Of a stretch of DNA of 64,000 nucleotides, positions 45,883-54,549 are shown piece after piece. The position numbers were made by a program, and so were the translations under genes. The notes under the pieces were generated by a model, which ran no database searches, was not told the origin of the DNA, and was given only the letters and a program-made list of their open reading frames with translations. The stretch spans positions 1-64,000 of the forward strand of contig NZ_CANPVO010000018.1 in assembly GCF_947581785.1 (NCBI RefSeq). The letters are read 5' to 3'. Positions within the stretch are counted from its first letter, which is position 1. Each line of letters begins with the position of its first letter. Source of the stretch: Candidatus Palauibacter polyketidifaciens (GTDB lineage: Bacteria > Gemmatimonadota > Gemmatimonadetes > Palauibacterales > Palauibacteraceae).

Positions 45883-45955
45883 GCCCCCTTCGTCTAGTGG
45901 CCCAGGATACCTGGTTCTCAGCCAGGAGACAGGGGTTCGATTCCCCTAGGGGGTA
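45883..45955 (+). tRNA. tRNA-Glu (anticodon CTC)
   Basis: Acceptor stem gccccct (45883-45889) pairs with agggggt (45948-45954), with a G-U at the first pair, and A45955 is the discriminator. The anticodon arm is cctgg / ttctcag / ccagg, giving CTC, and the T-arm is ggggttcgattcccc. It reads GAG codons. No CCA is encoded. I found no direct repeat of the 3' end that would suggest an integration site. Confidence 0.95.
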
Positions 45956-46015
45956 TGCGCCGCGGCGGGTCCCGACCGGATCCGCGCGGCGTTTGTCATG
46001 CCACGACGGTTCACG

Positions 46016-46846
46016 TCACGGCGTGTCCGGCGCGTTCAGGCTCCAGTCGTATTCGTGGTCGAGCGACCCGTCGAAATCCCGAAGCTGCTCGGCCAGGTCG
46101 CCCTCGGCGTACTTCCGCAGGTGTTCGAGCACGCCCGCCTCGGAATCCCCGAAGTCCTCCTGGTACCAGAAGTAGATGCTGGAGACGACGCCGGACGCCT
46201 GGCCGCGGAGCGTCACGCCCCGCGGGTGATTCACGTAGTCCCGCGCCGCCTGGTCCAGGAGGCGCTCCAGGTTCTCCGCGGTGTAAGGCTCCGGGGCGAG
46301 GTTCGGACAGCCGATGCTGGCGCAGTTCACGCCGTAGTGGATCCGGGCGTCCCGCCAGATGGGACGCAGGATGTCGTGCTCGATGTTGTCCAGCGTCAGC
46401 GGGTGTCCGGCCACGTTCGCGTGGATGTCGCGCCACGGGCCCGTGCCGGGAATCAGGCCTTCGTGGATGTCCTTGATCGACTCGACGGGATACTCTTCCA
46501 CGACGACCCGCAGGGTGACGGCGTTGTAGAGGTTGATCCAGTACGCCATCTGCACGTCCTTCGCGTACTCTCGCGGATCCAGTTCCTGCAGGTAGTCGAT
46601 GTAGCCGGCCAGGCGCGCCCGGTCGGCGGCATTCGCCCGCAGCTTCGCGTAGTCGACGAGGGTGACGCCGGACGGGTCGTCGGTGATCAGGTAGGCGTCG
46701 AGCAGCGCCTGCCATTCGCTGTGGTCGAGCGTGGCGGTATTGGCTGGGTCGTGCGCGTCCCACTCGACGTCGGTGGACGGCCCGGCGCACGAAATCCCGC
46801 CGAGCGCCAGGAGGCCGAGCAGCCCCCACGGGGCGAAGCGTGTCAT
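46016..46846 (-). CDS. DUF547 domain lipoprotein
   Basis: A 276-residue probable lipoprotein (signal ending GGISC). The DUF547 signature AYWINLYNAVTLRVV and the block HYGVNCASIGCPNL with two Cys are both present. The family is common in bacteria and plants, and its biochemical role is not established. It is the last gene of a minus-strand set after the glycosyltransferase (25-base gap). The block order and length match the family well. Confidence 0.85.
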   Translation of the reverse strand: MTRFAPWGLLGLLALGGISCAGPSTDVEWDAHDPANTATLDHSEWQALLDAYLITDDPSGVTLVDYAKLRANAADRARLAGYIDYLQELDPREYAKDVQMAYWINLYNAVTLRVVVEEYPVESIKDIHEGLIPGTGPWRDIHANVAGHPLTLDNIEHDILRPIWRDARIHYGVNCASIGCPNLAPEPYTAENLERLLDQAARDYVNHPRGVTLRGQASGVVSSIYFWYQEDFGDSEAGVLEHLRKYAEGDLAEQLRDFDGSLDHEYDWSLNAPDTP

Positions 46847-46871
46847 CGACGAGGAATCCCTTTCCGTCCGT

Positions 46872-47627
46872 TCATTTTCCTGCCTCCTGCGGCCGGGTGG
46901 AGCGGGCGGCGCGCCACTGCCGCCAGCGGAGCCGCGCGATCATCGAGAGGATGCCGGCGCTGGCGCCGACGACTCCCCGAACCGTGCCTCCCACCTTCGA
47001 CCGGCCGAAACGGCGCCGCAAGGTGTCCACGGGCACTTCGACGACCCGCAGACCGTGCTGGATGGCCTTGACCTGCATCTCCACGGTCCAGCCGTACGTG
47101 CGGTCGCGCATGTCGATGCGGCGCAACGCCTCGGCGCGGATGGCGCGGTAGGGCCCGAGGTCGGTCACCGCCGCCCCCCACAGCAGACGTATGAGCAGCG
47201 CGGCCACCCGGTTGCCCGCGATCTGCGGCGCCGACAGGGCGCGCGGCTCCCTCCGGCCCAGCGCGCGCGACCCGATGGCCAGGTCGGCCCCGCCGGCGAC
47301 GGCTTCGAGCAACCGGAGTCCCTGCGCCGCCTCGAACGACCGGTCGCCGTCGGTGAACAGCACGATGTCGACGGGGCGCAGGTGCGCGAGGGCGGTCAGG
47401 CAGGCCAGTCCGTAGCCCGGCGTGTCCTGCCGGACGATCCGCGCCCCGGCCTCGCGCGCGCGGGTCGCGGTCGCGTCCGTCGACCCGTTGTCGCAGACGA
47501 CGAGATCGTCGACCACGGGCCGGCCCCGATCATCGCGCAGCGCCAGCAGGTCGGCGACGACACCTCCGATATTCTGCTCCTCGTCCCTCGCCGGCACGAC
47601 CGCGCCCACCGTCATTCCCGCGTACAC
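46872..47627 (-). CDS. Family 2 glycosyltransferase (dolichol-phosphate-mannose synthase-like)
   Basis: A 251-residue GT-A fold transferase. The N-terminal VPARDEEQNIGGVV, the nucleotide/metal DGDRSFEAA (DxD-type), and RSKVGGTVRG in the acceptor region are visible; it has no clear membrane helices, apart from a weakly hydrophobic C-terminal part. It probably transfers a sugar from a nucleotide donor to a lipid or polymer acceptor. GTG 47627 has GGAG upstream. It sits between the porin and DUF547 genes with small gaps, so they may be one operon. Confidence 0.82.
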   Translation of the reverse strand: MYAGMTVGAVVPARDEEQNIGGVVADLLALRDDRGRPVVDDLVVCDNGSTDATATRAREAGARIVRQDTPGYGLACLTALAHLRPVDIVLFTDGDRSFEAAQGLRLLEAVAGGADLAIGSRALGRREPRALSAPQIAGNRVAALLIRLLWGAAVTDLGPYRAIRAEALRRIDMRDRTYGWTVEMQVKAIQHGLRVVEVPVDTLRRRFGRSKVGGTVRGVVGASAGILSMIARLRWRQWRAARSTRPQEAGK

Positions 47628-47645
47628 GCCGCTCCGGCCCTCCGC

Positions 47646-48710
47646 TCAGAAGTCGACCTGGGCGAGGAACTGAAACTGGCCATCGGACAGCGTCGGCGCG
47701 TGGGGCGAGTCGTCGAGGGCGCTGGCGTACTGCAGCCCGAACCTCGCGTAGCCGTCGGGATACAGATTCAGTCCGAACACCATGAACTTCCGGTCGGCGC
47801 CCAGAGCCGGCCGGAATCCATCATACCGCACGACGGCCTCGAGCAACCCCCAGGGCCGATAGCCGAACTGCACCCAGCCGCCGTAGGCCTCCGTCTCGGC
47901 CGGCCCGCTCCCGGTGAGCGGCGCATCGAGATCGAAATCCGCCCGCAGGTACTCGCCCGTCAGCGTAAGGCTGTGGTAGGAGACCTGAACGTCCGCACCC
48001 CAGTACAGGCGGCTGCCCGCAAAATCGGACGTGATCCCGGGTGCCGCCGATCGATCCCCGGTGATGATGCCCTTTCCGAGCGGCGCGGATGTGTCCTCCG
48101 AATAACTGAGGGAAGCTCCCGCCTGTACGACGAGTTCGTCGTAGAAGGCGATCGTGCCGATCGAGTTGTACTGCAGGCGGCCGGCAAACATGTAGTTGTC
48201 ACCGTCGTTCGTGACGGACCGGCCGTTGCCATTGTAGAGGCCGGCCCCGTAGGTGAACCGCCCATCGAGCGCCTGCCCGCCCGCCTGCACGCCGATCTGC
48301 CGGTCCGGCCTGAGGGCGGTCGCGGCCTGCGAGCGTTCGACGAACGTGATGTCGCTTCGCGACACCGTGGCTTCGTAGCCAAAGTAGGGCTTGAACATGC
48401 CGAGGCTGAGTTCGAATTCCGGAATCACCGGCATCGTGACCACCGCGTCGTGGATCCGGTACGTGTCACGCCCGGCGTCGTAGCGGACGACGAACTTGTA
48501 GTCGAAGACGAGTCCGACGGCGCCCTCCACCTTGAGGCGGGATTCGAAGAGCCGGAATCCCTGCCCGCCCAGGGTGGAATCGGCATGCGCCCGGGCTCCG
48601 GCCCGCAGCAGCCCCCCGACCTCGATCGGGGAGGCCTCCTGCGCCGCCATTCCCGACGGAATGGCCAGGCCAAGCGCGACGACCGTGCGCGCGCAAATTC
48701 TCGCGATCAT
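47646..48710 (-). CDS. Phosphate-selective porin O/P-like outer-membrane protein
   Basis: A 354-residue outer-membrane beta-barrel with a signal peptide (LGLAIPSGMAAQEASP). The repeated aromatic strand pattern, LGMFKPYFGYEATVSRSDITFVERS and RQIGVQAGG are typical of the OprO/OprP porin family, and the C-terminus is an outer-membrane type ending in F. It would let phosphate or polyphosphate pass. It lies 13 bases after the CPBP gene stop with no clear promoter between. A Pst/Pho block occurs 3 kb away, so phosphate use is a plausible link. Confidence 0.75.
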   Translation of the reverse strand: MIARICARTVVALGLAIPSGMAAQEASPIEVGGLLRAGARAHADSTLGGQGFRLFESRLKVEGAVGLVFDYKFVVRYDAGRDTYRIHDAVVTMPVIPEFELSLGMFKPYFGYEATVSRSDITFVERSQAATALRPDRQIGVQAGGQALDGRFTYGAGLYNGNGRSVTNDGDNYMFAGRLQYNSIGTIAFYDELVVQAGASLSYSEDTSAPLGKGIITGDRSAAPGITSDFAGSRLYWGADVQVSYHSLTLTGEYLRADFDLDAPLTGSGPAETEAYGGWVQFGYRPWGLLEAVVRYDGFRPALGADRKFMVFGLNLYPDGYARFGLQYASALDDSPHAPTLSDGQFQFLAQVDF

Positions 48711-48723
48711 GTATCACTCCTCA

Positions 48724-49443
48724 TCATGTCTCGGGTTCATCGGGTTCGTCGACATCGAAGTTCGCGTGGAGGTGGCGCCAACCTCCCAGGCCGATCGCCG
48801 CGTTGATCCAGAAGTGCCCGACGATGGACGGGAACAGACTGTCCGTCCAGATGACGGTCGCCGCGAGCACGACGCCGAGCGCCGTCGCCCGGACCACGCC
48901 GACCAGCTTCTGGTATCCGTGAGCGAGTCCGAAGGACACGGAGACCAGGGCCACGCCGAGCCACGGGTTGCCGGTCCATGCCGAGACGGCCCACAGGCCG
49001 AATCCACGATAGGCATACTCCTCGCAGACCGCAGCGATCCCGGAGAGCGCGAGAAACCAGCGTTTTTCCGAGGCGTTTCGCGGCATCAGCAGCAGCACGG
49101 CCGCGGTCTCCCGGAGCCCGGCGAGCCGCCCGGCCGCGGTGATCAGCCAGGCGGCCAGGAGCCCGACGGCGGCCACGCCCAGGCCCCCGAGCAGCGCGGG
49201 CGCCGGCGCGTCGACCCTCCAGCCCAGCGCGGCCGCGGGGACGCTCTGCCACGCCGCGACGCCGAGCGTCACCAGGCCGAGCACGACGAGCGATGCCCCT
49301 ACCGACACGTACAGCAGACGGCGGTGTTTCGCCGCTGCGGCGAGATCGGCCCCGCGACGGGCATCGAGGGCGGCGAGGAGGGGCATGCCGATCAGGAGCA
49401 GCAGGGCGTACGCCGCCGCGATCGGGGTCGGAGTCTCCGGCAT
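48724..49443 (-). CDS. CPBP-family intramembrane metalloprotease
   Basis: A 239-residue integral membrane protein with about six to seven helices. The family motifs are EEYAYRGF (Glu-Glu plus Arg), FGLAHG and a third His in SIVGHFWIN, which form the membrane-embedded zinc site seen in the Rce1/CPBP group. Substrate is unknown; members act in prenyl-peptide processing, bacteriocin self-protection or unknown regulated proteolysis. ATG 49443 is chosen, since the frame extends to 49542 but that adds a Pro/Arg-rich stretch. It is the first of a minus-strand set with the porin. Confidence 0.8.
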   Translation of the reverse strand: MPETPTPIAAAYALLLLIGMPLLAALDARRGADLAAAAKHRRLLYVSVGASLVVLGLVTLGVAAWQSVPAAALGWRVDAPAPALLGGLGVAAVGLLAAWLITAAGRLAGLRETAAVLLLMPRNASEKRWFLALSGIAAVCEEYAYRGFGLWAVSAWTGNPWLGVALVSVSFGLAHGYQKLVGVVRATALGVVLAATVIWTDSLFPSIVGHFWINAAIGLGGWRHLHANFDVDEPDEPET

Positions 49444-49600
49444 CGCGGAGGGATAACGCGGCGCGGGCGCCGCGTGCAACACGCGCACCGGACGACGGTG
49501 GCCGGGCCCGTTGACAGCGGCGCGCGGTTCGGGGACGTTCACCCGACCGCCGGCCTCCGGACCGACGGCATTTCACTCGAACGACGACTGCGGAACGCGC

Positions 49601-50494
49601 ATGCCGCTCGATATCGCGATCGCCCAGTTCCGGCCCTCCAAGGGCAACTTCGACGCGACGCTGGACGGCTGCGCGGGGCTCATCCGGCGCGCGGCCGGAG
49701 CGGAACGGCGGCCGCGCCTGATCGTGTTCCCGGAGACCGCGCTCACCGGCTATTTCCTGGAGGGCGGAGTTCGCGAACAGGCCATCGCGGCCCCGGAACT
49801 GTTCGAGGCCCTCAACGCGCGCGTCGGCGAAGATGCGGACGGTCTCGATGTCGCGATCGGCTTTTACGAGCGGGACGCGGCGGGCATCTACAACTCGGCC
49901 CTGTACGCGACGCTGGGGCCCGGCGGCGGGATCCTTCACGTCCACCGCAAGGTGTTCCTCGCCACCTACGGCGTCTTCCAGGAAGAGCGGTTCGTCGAGG
50001 CGGGGGCCGGAATCCGGGCGTTCGACGCGCCGCCGGGACGCACTGCGCTGCTGATCTGCGAAGACGGTTTTCACTCGGTCTCCGGCACGCTCGCCGCGCT
50101 CGACGGGGCGTCGATCATCCTCATTCTCAGCGCCTCGCCGGCGCGGGGGGCCGCCCCCGGGGCCGGAGTGCCCGGCAACCTCGTCCGCTGGGACGCCCTC
50201 GCGAGCGGGATCGCCGCCGAGCATGGGGTGTTCGTCATCGTGTCCCAGCTGGTCGGGTTCGAAGGGGGCAAGGGATTCGCCGGCGGGTCCGCGGCCTACG
50301 ACCCGCGCGGACACCGGCTCCTCGCGGGGCCGCTTTGGGAGGAAGCGGTGCTGCCCGTGCGGGTCGACCTCGACGAGGCCGCCCGCGCCCGCACCGAAGA
50401 GCCGCTTTTTTCGGACCTCGAACGGTCCTGGACCCGTCTTCTCGTGAACAGTCCGGGATCCGGCGTGCGCCGGCCGGCTCCCGACGGCGAATGA
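49601..50494 (+). CDS. Nitrilase-superfamily glutaminase/amidase, likely NAD synthetase ammonia source
   Basis: A 297-residue carbon-nitrogen hydrolase. The Glu-Lys-Cys triad is visible: E in FPETALTGY, K in VHRKVFL and C in LICEDGF. In glutamine-dependent NAD synthetases this domain hydrolyses glutamine and channels ammonia to the synthetase; here it is a separate gene, overlapping the synthetase by ATGA. ATG 49601 is the start that gives the family N-terminus (the frame opens at 49511 in GC-rich sequence). Confidence 0.78.
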   Translation: MPLDIAIAQFRPSKGNFDATLDGCAGLIRRAAGAERRPRLIVFPETALTGYFLEGGVREQAIAAPELFEALNARVGEDADGLDVAIGFYERDAAGIYNSALYATLGPGGGILHVHRKVFLATYGVFQEERFVEAGAGIRAFDAPPGRTALLICEDGFHSVSGTLAALDGASIILILSASPARGAAPGAGVPGNLVRWDALASGIAAEHGVFVIVSQLVGFEGGKGFAGGSAAYDPRGHRLLAGPLWEEAVLPVRVDLDEAARARTEEPLFSDLERSWTRLLVNSPGSGVRRPAPDGE

Positions 50495-51369
50495 CCGGCG
50501 CCTGGCCGCCGGCGGGCACCGCGGAGGCCCGCGCTCCACACCCCGCCGACCGGGGCCCGCTCGACATCGATACGGACCTCGTGCGGGATTGGCTCGTCCA
50601 GTTCCTTCGAGAGGAGATCGAGCGTCGGCGCGGTTTCCGCCGCGTCGTGGTCGGGTTGTCGGGAGGGGTGGATTCCGCCCTCACCGCTGCGCTGTGCGTG
50701 GAGGCTCTCGGTCCCGAAGCAGTGCTCGCCCTCCTGTTGCCCTACCGGACCTCGAGCCCCCGGAGCCGCGAGCACGCGCTCCTCGTGGCGGGGAAATTCG
50801 GGATTCCGACGCGCACGATCGATATCACGCGGGCCGTGGACGGCTATCTCGACGAATTCGAGCCCGAGGCGGGCGGACACCGGAGGGGCAATGTGGCAGC
50901 GCGCCAGCGCATGATCGTCCTCTTCGACCAGGCCTTCAAGCTCTCCGCCCTCCCCGTCGGTACCGGAAACAAATCCGAGCGTCTCCTCGGCTACTATACC
51001 TGGCACGCGGACGACTCCCCGCCGGTGAACCCGCTCGGAGACCTGTTCAAGAGCCAGGTATGGGCGCTCGCGCGGGCCATCGGCGTTCCCGTCGAGGTGG
51101 TCGACAAGCCGGCGACGGCGGATCTGATCCAGGGGCAGACGGATGAGGACGACCTTGGCGCCACGTACCCCGAAGCCGACCTCATCCTCCACCACCTCAC
51201 TTCCGGACGCGGGGCGGATGATCTCGTCGAAGCGGGGTTCGAGAGAACGAAGGTCGAACTCGTCGCCCGGCGACTCGAAAGCACGCACTGGAAACGCCAC
51301 CTGCCGACGGTCGCGATGCTCTCGCCGACCGCGATCGGGGAATGGTACCTGAGACCGGTGGACTACTGA
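50491..51369 (+). CDS. nadE: NAD(+) synthetase (synthetase domain, separate polypeptide)
   Basis: A 292-residue adenylating ligase that converts nicotinate adenine dinucleotide to NAD. The pyrophosphate loop LSGGVDSALTAAL, TGNKSERLLGYYTWHADDSPPVNPLGDLFKSQV (in parts) and LIQGQTDEDDLG show the ATP and substrate loops. Many bacteria fuse it to a glutaminase domain; here the glutaminase-like gene is separate and overlaps (ATGA). The first 20 residues are Ala/Pro-rich and probably disordered. Confidence 0.92.
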   Translation: MTGAWPPAGTAEARAPHPADRGPLDIDTDLVRDWLVQFLREEIERRRGFRRVVVGLSGGVDSALTAALCVEALGPEAVLALLLPYRTSSPRSREHALLVAGKFGIPTRTIDITRAVDGYLDEFEPEAGGHRRGNVAARQRMIVLFDQAFKLSALPVGTGNKSERLLGYYTWHADDSPPVNPLGDLFKSQVWALARAIGVPVEVVDKPATADLIQGQTDEDDLGATYPEADLILHHLTSGRGADDLVEAGFERTKVELVARRLESTHWKRHLPTVAMLSPTAIGEWYLRPVDY

Positions 51370-51425
51370 CGGACTTGTCATGGGGAGAGGATAGGCGGGT
51401 CGGGTAACGCCCCCGGACGGGAAGC

Positions 51426-51447
51426 GTCACGAGTTTGTCACAACCGG
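51426..51447 (+). promoter_or_regulatory. Upstream pair of 11-bp direct repeats before phoB
   Basis: gtcacgagttt (51426-51436) followed directly by gtcacaaccgg (51437-51447). This GTCAC pair and the triple repeat at 51478 share the 11-base period that suits a tandem-dimer response regulator of the PhoB/PhoP family. Confidence 0.45.
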
Positions 51448-51477
51448 TTGCCGGGAAACGCGTCACGCCGCGCGGAT

Positions 51478-51510
51478 GTTTACGATATGGTTACAAAAAC
51501 GTTACGATTC
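51478..51510 (+). promoter_or_regulatory. Triple 11-bp direct repeat (candidate Pho box) before phoB
   Basis: Three consecutive 11-base units: gtttacgatat (51478-51488), ggttacaaaaa (51489-51499) and cgttacgattc (51500-51510), sharing a (G)TTAC(G/A) core. It ends 28 bases before the phoB start, and a tacgat hexamer inside it (51503-51508) may double as a -10. This matches the way PhoB/PhoP proteins bind 11-base direct repeats and implies autoregulation of the whole block. Confidence 0.6.
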
Positions 51511-51538
51511 CGACGGCAGCCATGAGCCAGGTTAGCGC

Positions 51539-52243
51539 ATGGTGAAGATGGCGGACGCACGGATCCTGGTAGTGGATGACGAGCCGGATATCCTCAGCGT
51601 ACTCGTGTATCACCTGAGTCGCGAAGGATACCGGGTGACCACGGCCGTGAACGGTCAGGGGGCGCTGACCATGGCGGACGCCGAGCGCCCAGACCTCATC
51701 ATCCTCGATCTCATGCTGCCGGGCATGGACGGATACGAGGTGCTGCAGCGGCTCAGGCGGGCTGACCGCACGAGCGCGATACCCGTCATCCTGCTCACGG
51801 CGAGGCGGGCAGAGGACGAGAGGGTCAGGGGATTCGAGGTCGGGGCCGACGACTACATCACGAAGCCGTTCAGCGCACGCGAACTCACGCTCCGCGTCGA
51901 GGCGCTGCTGCGGCGCGCGAAGGCGGAACCCGTTTCCGCTTCGCGGAGGATTGCCGTGGGTCCGGTGGAACTCGACCGCGAGGCGCATCGGGCCTTCTCG
52001 GACGGCGCCGAGGTCGACCTGACACCGCTGGAGTACCGGTTGCTCGAAGTTCTGCTGGAGCGGCGGGGACGGGTGCAGAGTCGCCGCCAACTGCTCCAGG
52101 CCGTCTGGGATACGAACGCGGCGATCGAGACGCGCACGGTCGACATGCACGTCGCCCGCCTGCGCACGAAGCTCGGGGGCGCCGCCCCGCTGATCGAGAC
52201 GGTTCGAGGGATCGGCTACCGGTTCCGGGCACTCGACAAGTAG
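51539..52243 (+). CDS. phoB: PhoB-like response regulator
   Basis: A 234-residue OmpR/PhoB-type regulator. The receiver domain (about 8-125) has the acidic pocket VVDDEPD, phospho-acceptor D57 in LDLMLPGMDG, and the conserved Lys in YITKPFS; the C-terminal winged helix (about 140-230) has TPLEYRLLEVLL and TVDMHVARLRTKLG. It should bind DNA to control phosphate genes. It heads the block phoB-phoR-pstS-pstC-pstA-pstB-phoU. ATG 51539 follows an AGG; ATG 51548 is an alternative. Direct repeats upstream are likely its own sites. Confidence 0.92.
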   Translation: MVKMADARILVVDDEPDILSVLVYHLSREGYRVTTAVNGQGALTMADAERPDLIILDLMLPGMDGYEVLQRLRRADRTSAIPVILLTARRAEDERVRGFEVGADDYITKPFSARELTLRVEALLRRAKAEPVSASRRIAVGPVELDREAHRAFSDGAEVDLTPLEYRLLEVLLERRGRVQSRRQLLQAVWDTNAAIETRTVDMHVARLRTKLGGAAPLIETVRGIGYRFRALDK

Positions 52244-52253
52244 TCCGCGCAAG

Positions 52254-53612
52254 GTGAGACTCGCGAACCGCTTTTTCCTCGCCGCGGGGGCGGTGCTCTT
52301 CGTGGCGTATATCGCCGCCTGGTTCGTGTTCCGGCTCGACACGAGAGGCGTAGTGGTCGAGTCGGCCGTTCTCGGCGGCATTCTGATCCTGCTGTGGCCC
52401 GCCACCCGGCTCGCGGCCCGCCGGATCGAGGCGGAAGTCGACCAGGCGCGGGAGACCGTGGACCGCATCGCTTCCGGCGATCTCGATCCTTCCATCGGCC
52501 CGACGGGTTCGGGCCCGATCAGTTCCCTGAACCGGGCGATCGACCGCATGGCCGACCGGGTGCGGGACCGCGTGGCCCATTCCGAACGGGAATCCAGCGA
52601 TCTCCGGATCCTGTTCGACGAGCTGGAGGACGGGCTCGCCTTCATCGACCGGGACGGGCTCGTGAGCCTCTGCAACGCGGCGTTCGAACGCTGGGCGGGA
52701 CGCGCCGTCTCGCCGGGCGTTCGCATAGGGACGCTGTTCCGGTCGCCCCGCATCGCCCAGGCGGTGAGCGCCGCGCGGCAGGGCGAATCCACCACTGTCG
52801 AGGTCGAACTCGGCGAGCATACCGTGTTGATGTCGACCCGTCCCCACCGCTCGGGCGCGGTCATCGTGCTGCACGATCTCACGGTGATGCGGCGTCTCGA
52901 AGGGGTCCGGCGCGATTTCGTCGCGAACGTGTCCCACGAACTCAAGACCCCGCTGACGAGCGTCGTCGGGTTCGCGGAGGCGCTCTCGGAGGGTGGACTC
53001 GACTCCAGCCACGCGCGCGATTTCGCCCGGCGCATCCTCGTCAACGCGACGCGCATGCGGCACTTGGTGGAGGACCTCCTCGACCTCTCGCTGCTGGAGT
53101 CCGGCAGTTGGAGTCCGGAGCCGCAGCCGGTGTCCGTGGGGGCCGTCGCCCTGGAGGTCTGGGAGACGCTCTCGCCGCGGGTGCGCGGAGAGGAGGTGAC
53201 GCTGGACGTCTCCGGCCCGCGGGAGCCCGCGTACGTCGACCCGGACGCGATTCGGCAGGTGTTGCGCAACCTCCTGGACAACGCGGCGCGCTACAGCGAT
53301 GACGACCCGAACATCGCCGTGCGGATCCGGTCCGACGGGGAGTTCCAGCGCGTCGAGGTCACGGACCGGGGGCCGGGAATCCCGTCGGTGCACGTGGAGC
53401 GCGTGTTCGAGCGGTTTTACCGGGTCGATCCGGCGCGTTCGCGCGCCCGCGGGGGCACCGGACTCGGACTCGCGATCGTCAAGCACTTCGTCGAGGCGCA
53501 CGGGGGCGAGGTCGGCATCGACAGCGCGCTCGGCCGCGGCACGACCGTGTGGTTCACCCTTCCCGTCGCGGCGCAGATCCCGGACGAGGAGACGTTCGAT
53601 GTCCCGGCCTAG
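52254..53612 (+). CDS. phoR: PhoR-like sensor histidine kinase
   Basis: A 452-residue membrane kinase. Two hydrophobic segments (about 7-24 and 36-52) are followed by a HAMP-like region, a PAS-like domain (about 115-205, with LFDELEDGLAFIDRDG), the dimerisation helix with phospho-acceptor His228 (FVANVSHELKTPL) and an ATPase domain (NLLDNAARYS, DRGPGIP, GGTGLGLAIVKHFVEAHGG). It lacks a large periplasmic sensor, as in phosphate-sensing PhoR, which reads Pst-PhoU state instead. GTG start at 52254, ten bases after phoB. Confidence 0.92.
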   Translation: MRLANRFFLAAGAVLFVAYIAAWFVFRLDTRGVVVESAVLGGILILLWPATRLAARRIEAEVDQARETVDRIASGDLDPSIGPTGSGPISSLNRAIDRMADRVRDRVAHSERESSDLRILFDELEDGLAFIDRDGLVSLCNAAFERWAGRAVSPGVRIGTLFRSPRIAQAVSAARQGESTTVEVELGEHTVLMSTRPHRSGAVIVLHDLTVMRRLEGVRRDFVANVSHELKTPLTSVVGFAEALSEGGLDSSHARDFARRILVNATRMRHLVEDLLDLSLLESGSWSPEPQPVSVGAVALEVWETLSPRVRGEEVTLDVSGPREPAYVDPDAIRQVLRNLLDNAARYSDDDPNIAVRIRSDGEFQRVEVTDRGPGIPSVHVERVFERFYRVDPARSRARGGTGLGLAIVKHFVEAHGGEVGIDSALGRGTTVWFTLPVAAQIPDEETFDVPA

Positions 53613-54549
53613 CAGCCCGTGGCAAGACCGTGCGTCAGCGCCGAGCGTTGGCGCGCTGCGGGTGCTGGCGGTCCTCTCAGGCTGGGGCTGCGGCGCCGGC
53701 GGAAGCGCCGGAGCCTCATCGGAACTCATCGAGATTGATGGCTCGAGCACCGTGTTTCCGATCAGCCAAGCGATGGCCGAGGAGTTCCAGATCGCCGGCG
53801 GGCGCGCGGTCCGCGTGTCCGTCGGCGTCTCCGGCACGGGCGGCGGGTTCCAGCGGTTCTGCAATGGCGAGACGGACATCACGAACGCTTCGCGGCAGAT
53901 CGACGAAGCCGAGGCGGCGTCCTGCCGGGCGGAGGGCATCGAACCGGTCGAACTCCAGATCGCCCGGGACGGCCTCACGCTGGTCGTGCACCCCTCCAAC
54001 GACTGGGTCGCCTGTGTCAGCGTGGCTGAACTCCGGCGCGTATGGATGCCCGGGTCCGGGATCGAGCGATGGAGCCAACTCCGCCCGGACTGGCCGGATG
54101 AGGAACTGAAGCTGTACGGCCCCGACACCGATTCCGGCACCTTCGACTACTTCACGGCCGCCGTGGTCGGCGAGGCGGGCGCGAGCCGGAGCGACTACAC
54201 CGCCAGCGCAGACGACAACATGCTCGTCGGGGGGGTGAGCGGCGACCCCGGCGCGCTCGGCTACTTCGGCTACGCGTACTTCGAGGACAACCAGGAGCAG
54301 CTGCGCGCCCTCGAAGTCGACGGGGGCGACGGTTGCGTCGCGCCGTCCCGCGAAACGATCCTGAACGGCACGTATACGCCGCTCGCTCGACCGATGTACA
54401 TCTACATTCGGCGCGACGCGCTCGACCGGCCGGAGGTCCGCGCGTTCGTGCACTTCTACCTCGAACAGGCGGCGACCCTGATCCCGGAGACGGGATACAT
54501 ACCGCTCGAGCCGGACGCCTATGCGGAAATCCGAGCCCGGATCGGTTAG
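53599..54549 (+). CDS. pstS: Phosphate-binding protein PstS
   Basis: A 316-residue periplasmic phosphate-binding protein of the ABC importer. The lipobox-like GWGC follows a hydrophobic stretch (VLAVLSGW). The family blocks [21 protein letters not shown] and [11 protein letters not shown], which hold phosphate contacts, are present. ATG 53599 overlaps the phoR end by 14 bases and has GAGGAG seven bases upstream; the open frame extends much further up but that is inside phoR. It has one Cys pair in the mature protein that may form a disulfide. The gene is translationally coupled at both ends. Confidence 0.92.
   Translation: MSRPSSPWQDRASAPSVGALRVLAVLSGWGCGAGGSAGASSELIEIDGSSTVFPISQAMAEEFQIAGGRAVRVSVGVSGTGGGFQRFCNGETDITNASRQIDEAEAASCRAEGIEPVELQIARDGLTLVVHPSNDWVACVSVAELRRVWMPGSGIERWSQLRPDWPDEELKLYGPDTDSGTFDYFTAAVVGEAGASRSDYTASADDNMLVGGVSGDPGALGYFGYAYFEDNQEQLRALEVDGGDGCVAPSRETILNGTYTPLARPMYIYIRRDALDRPEVRAFVHFYLEQAATLIPETGYIPLEPDAYAEIRARIG

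Noticed and set aside
45883-45955. tRNA-Glu as an integration site for the 37-45 kb region
   Set aside because: No direct repeat of the tRNA 3' end, no integrase and no clear second boundary were found.
46731-48806. Long plus-strand frame opposite the glycosyltransferase and porin genes
   Set aside because: Arg/His/Asp-rich low-complexity product with no family motif; the opposite strand carries recognisable proteins.
51885-54140. Large minus-strand frame opposite phoB, phoR and pstS
   Set aside because: The plus strand encodes complete receiver, kinase and phosphate-binding domains; the minus product is compositionally biased.
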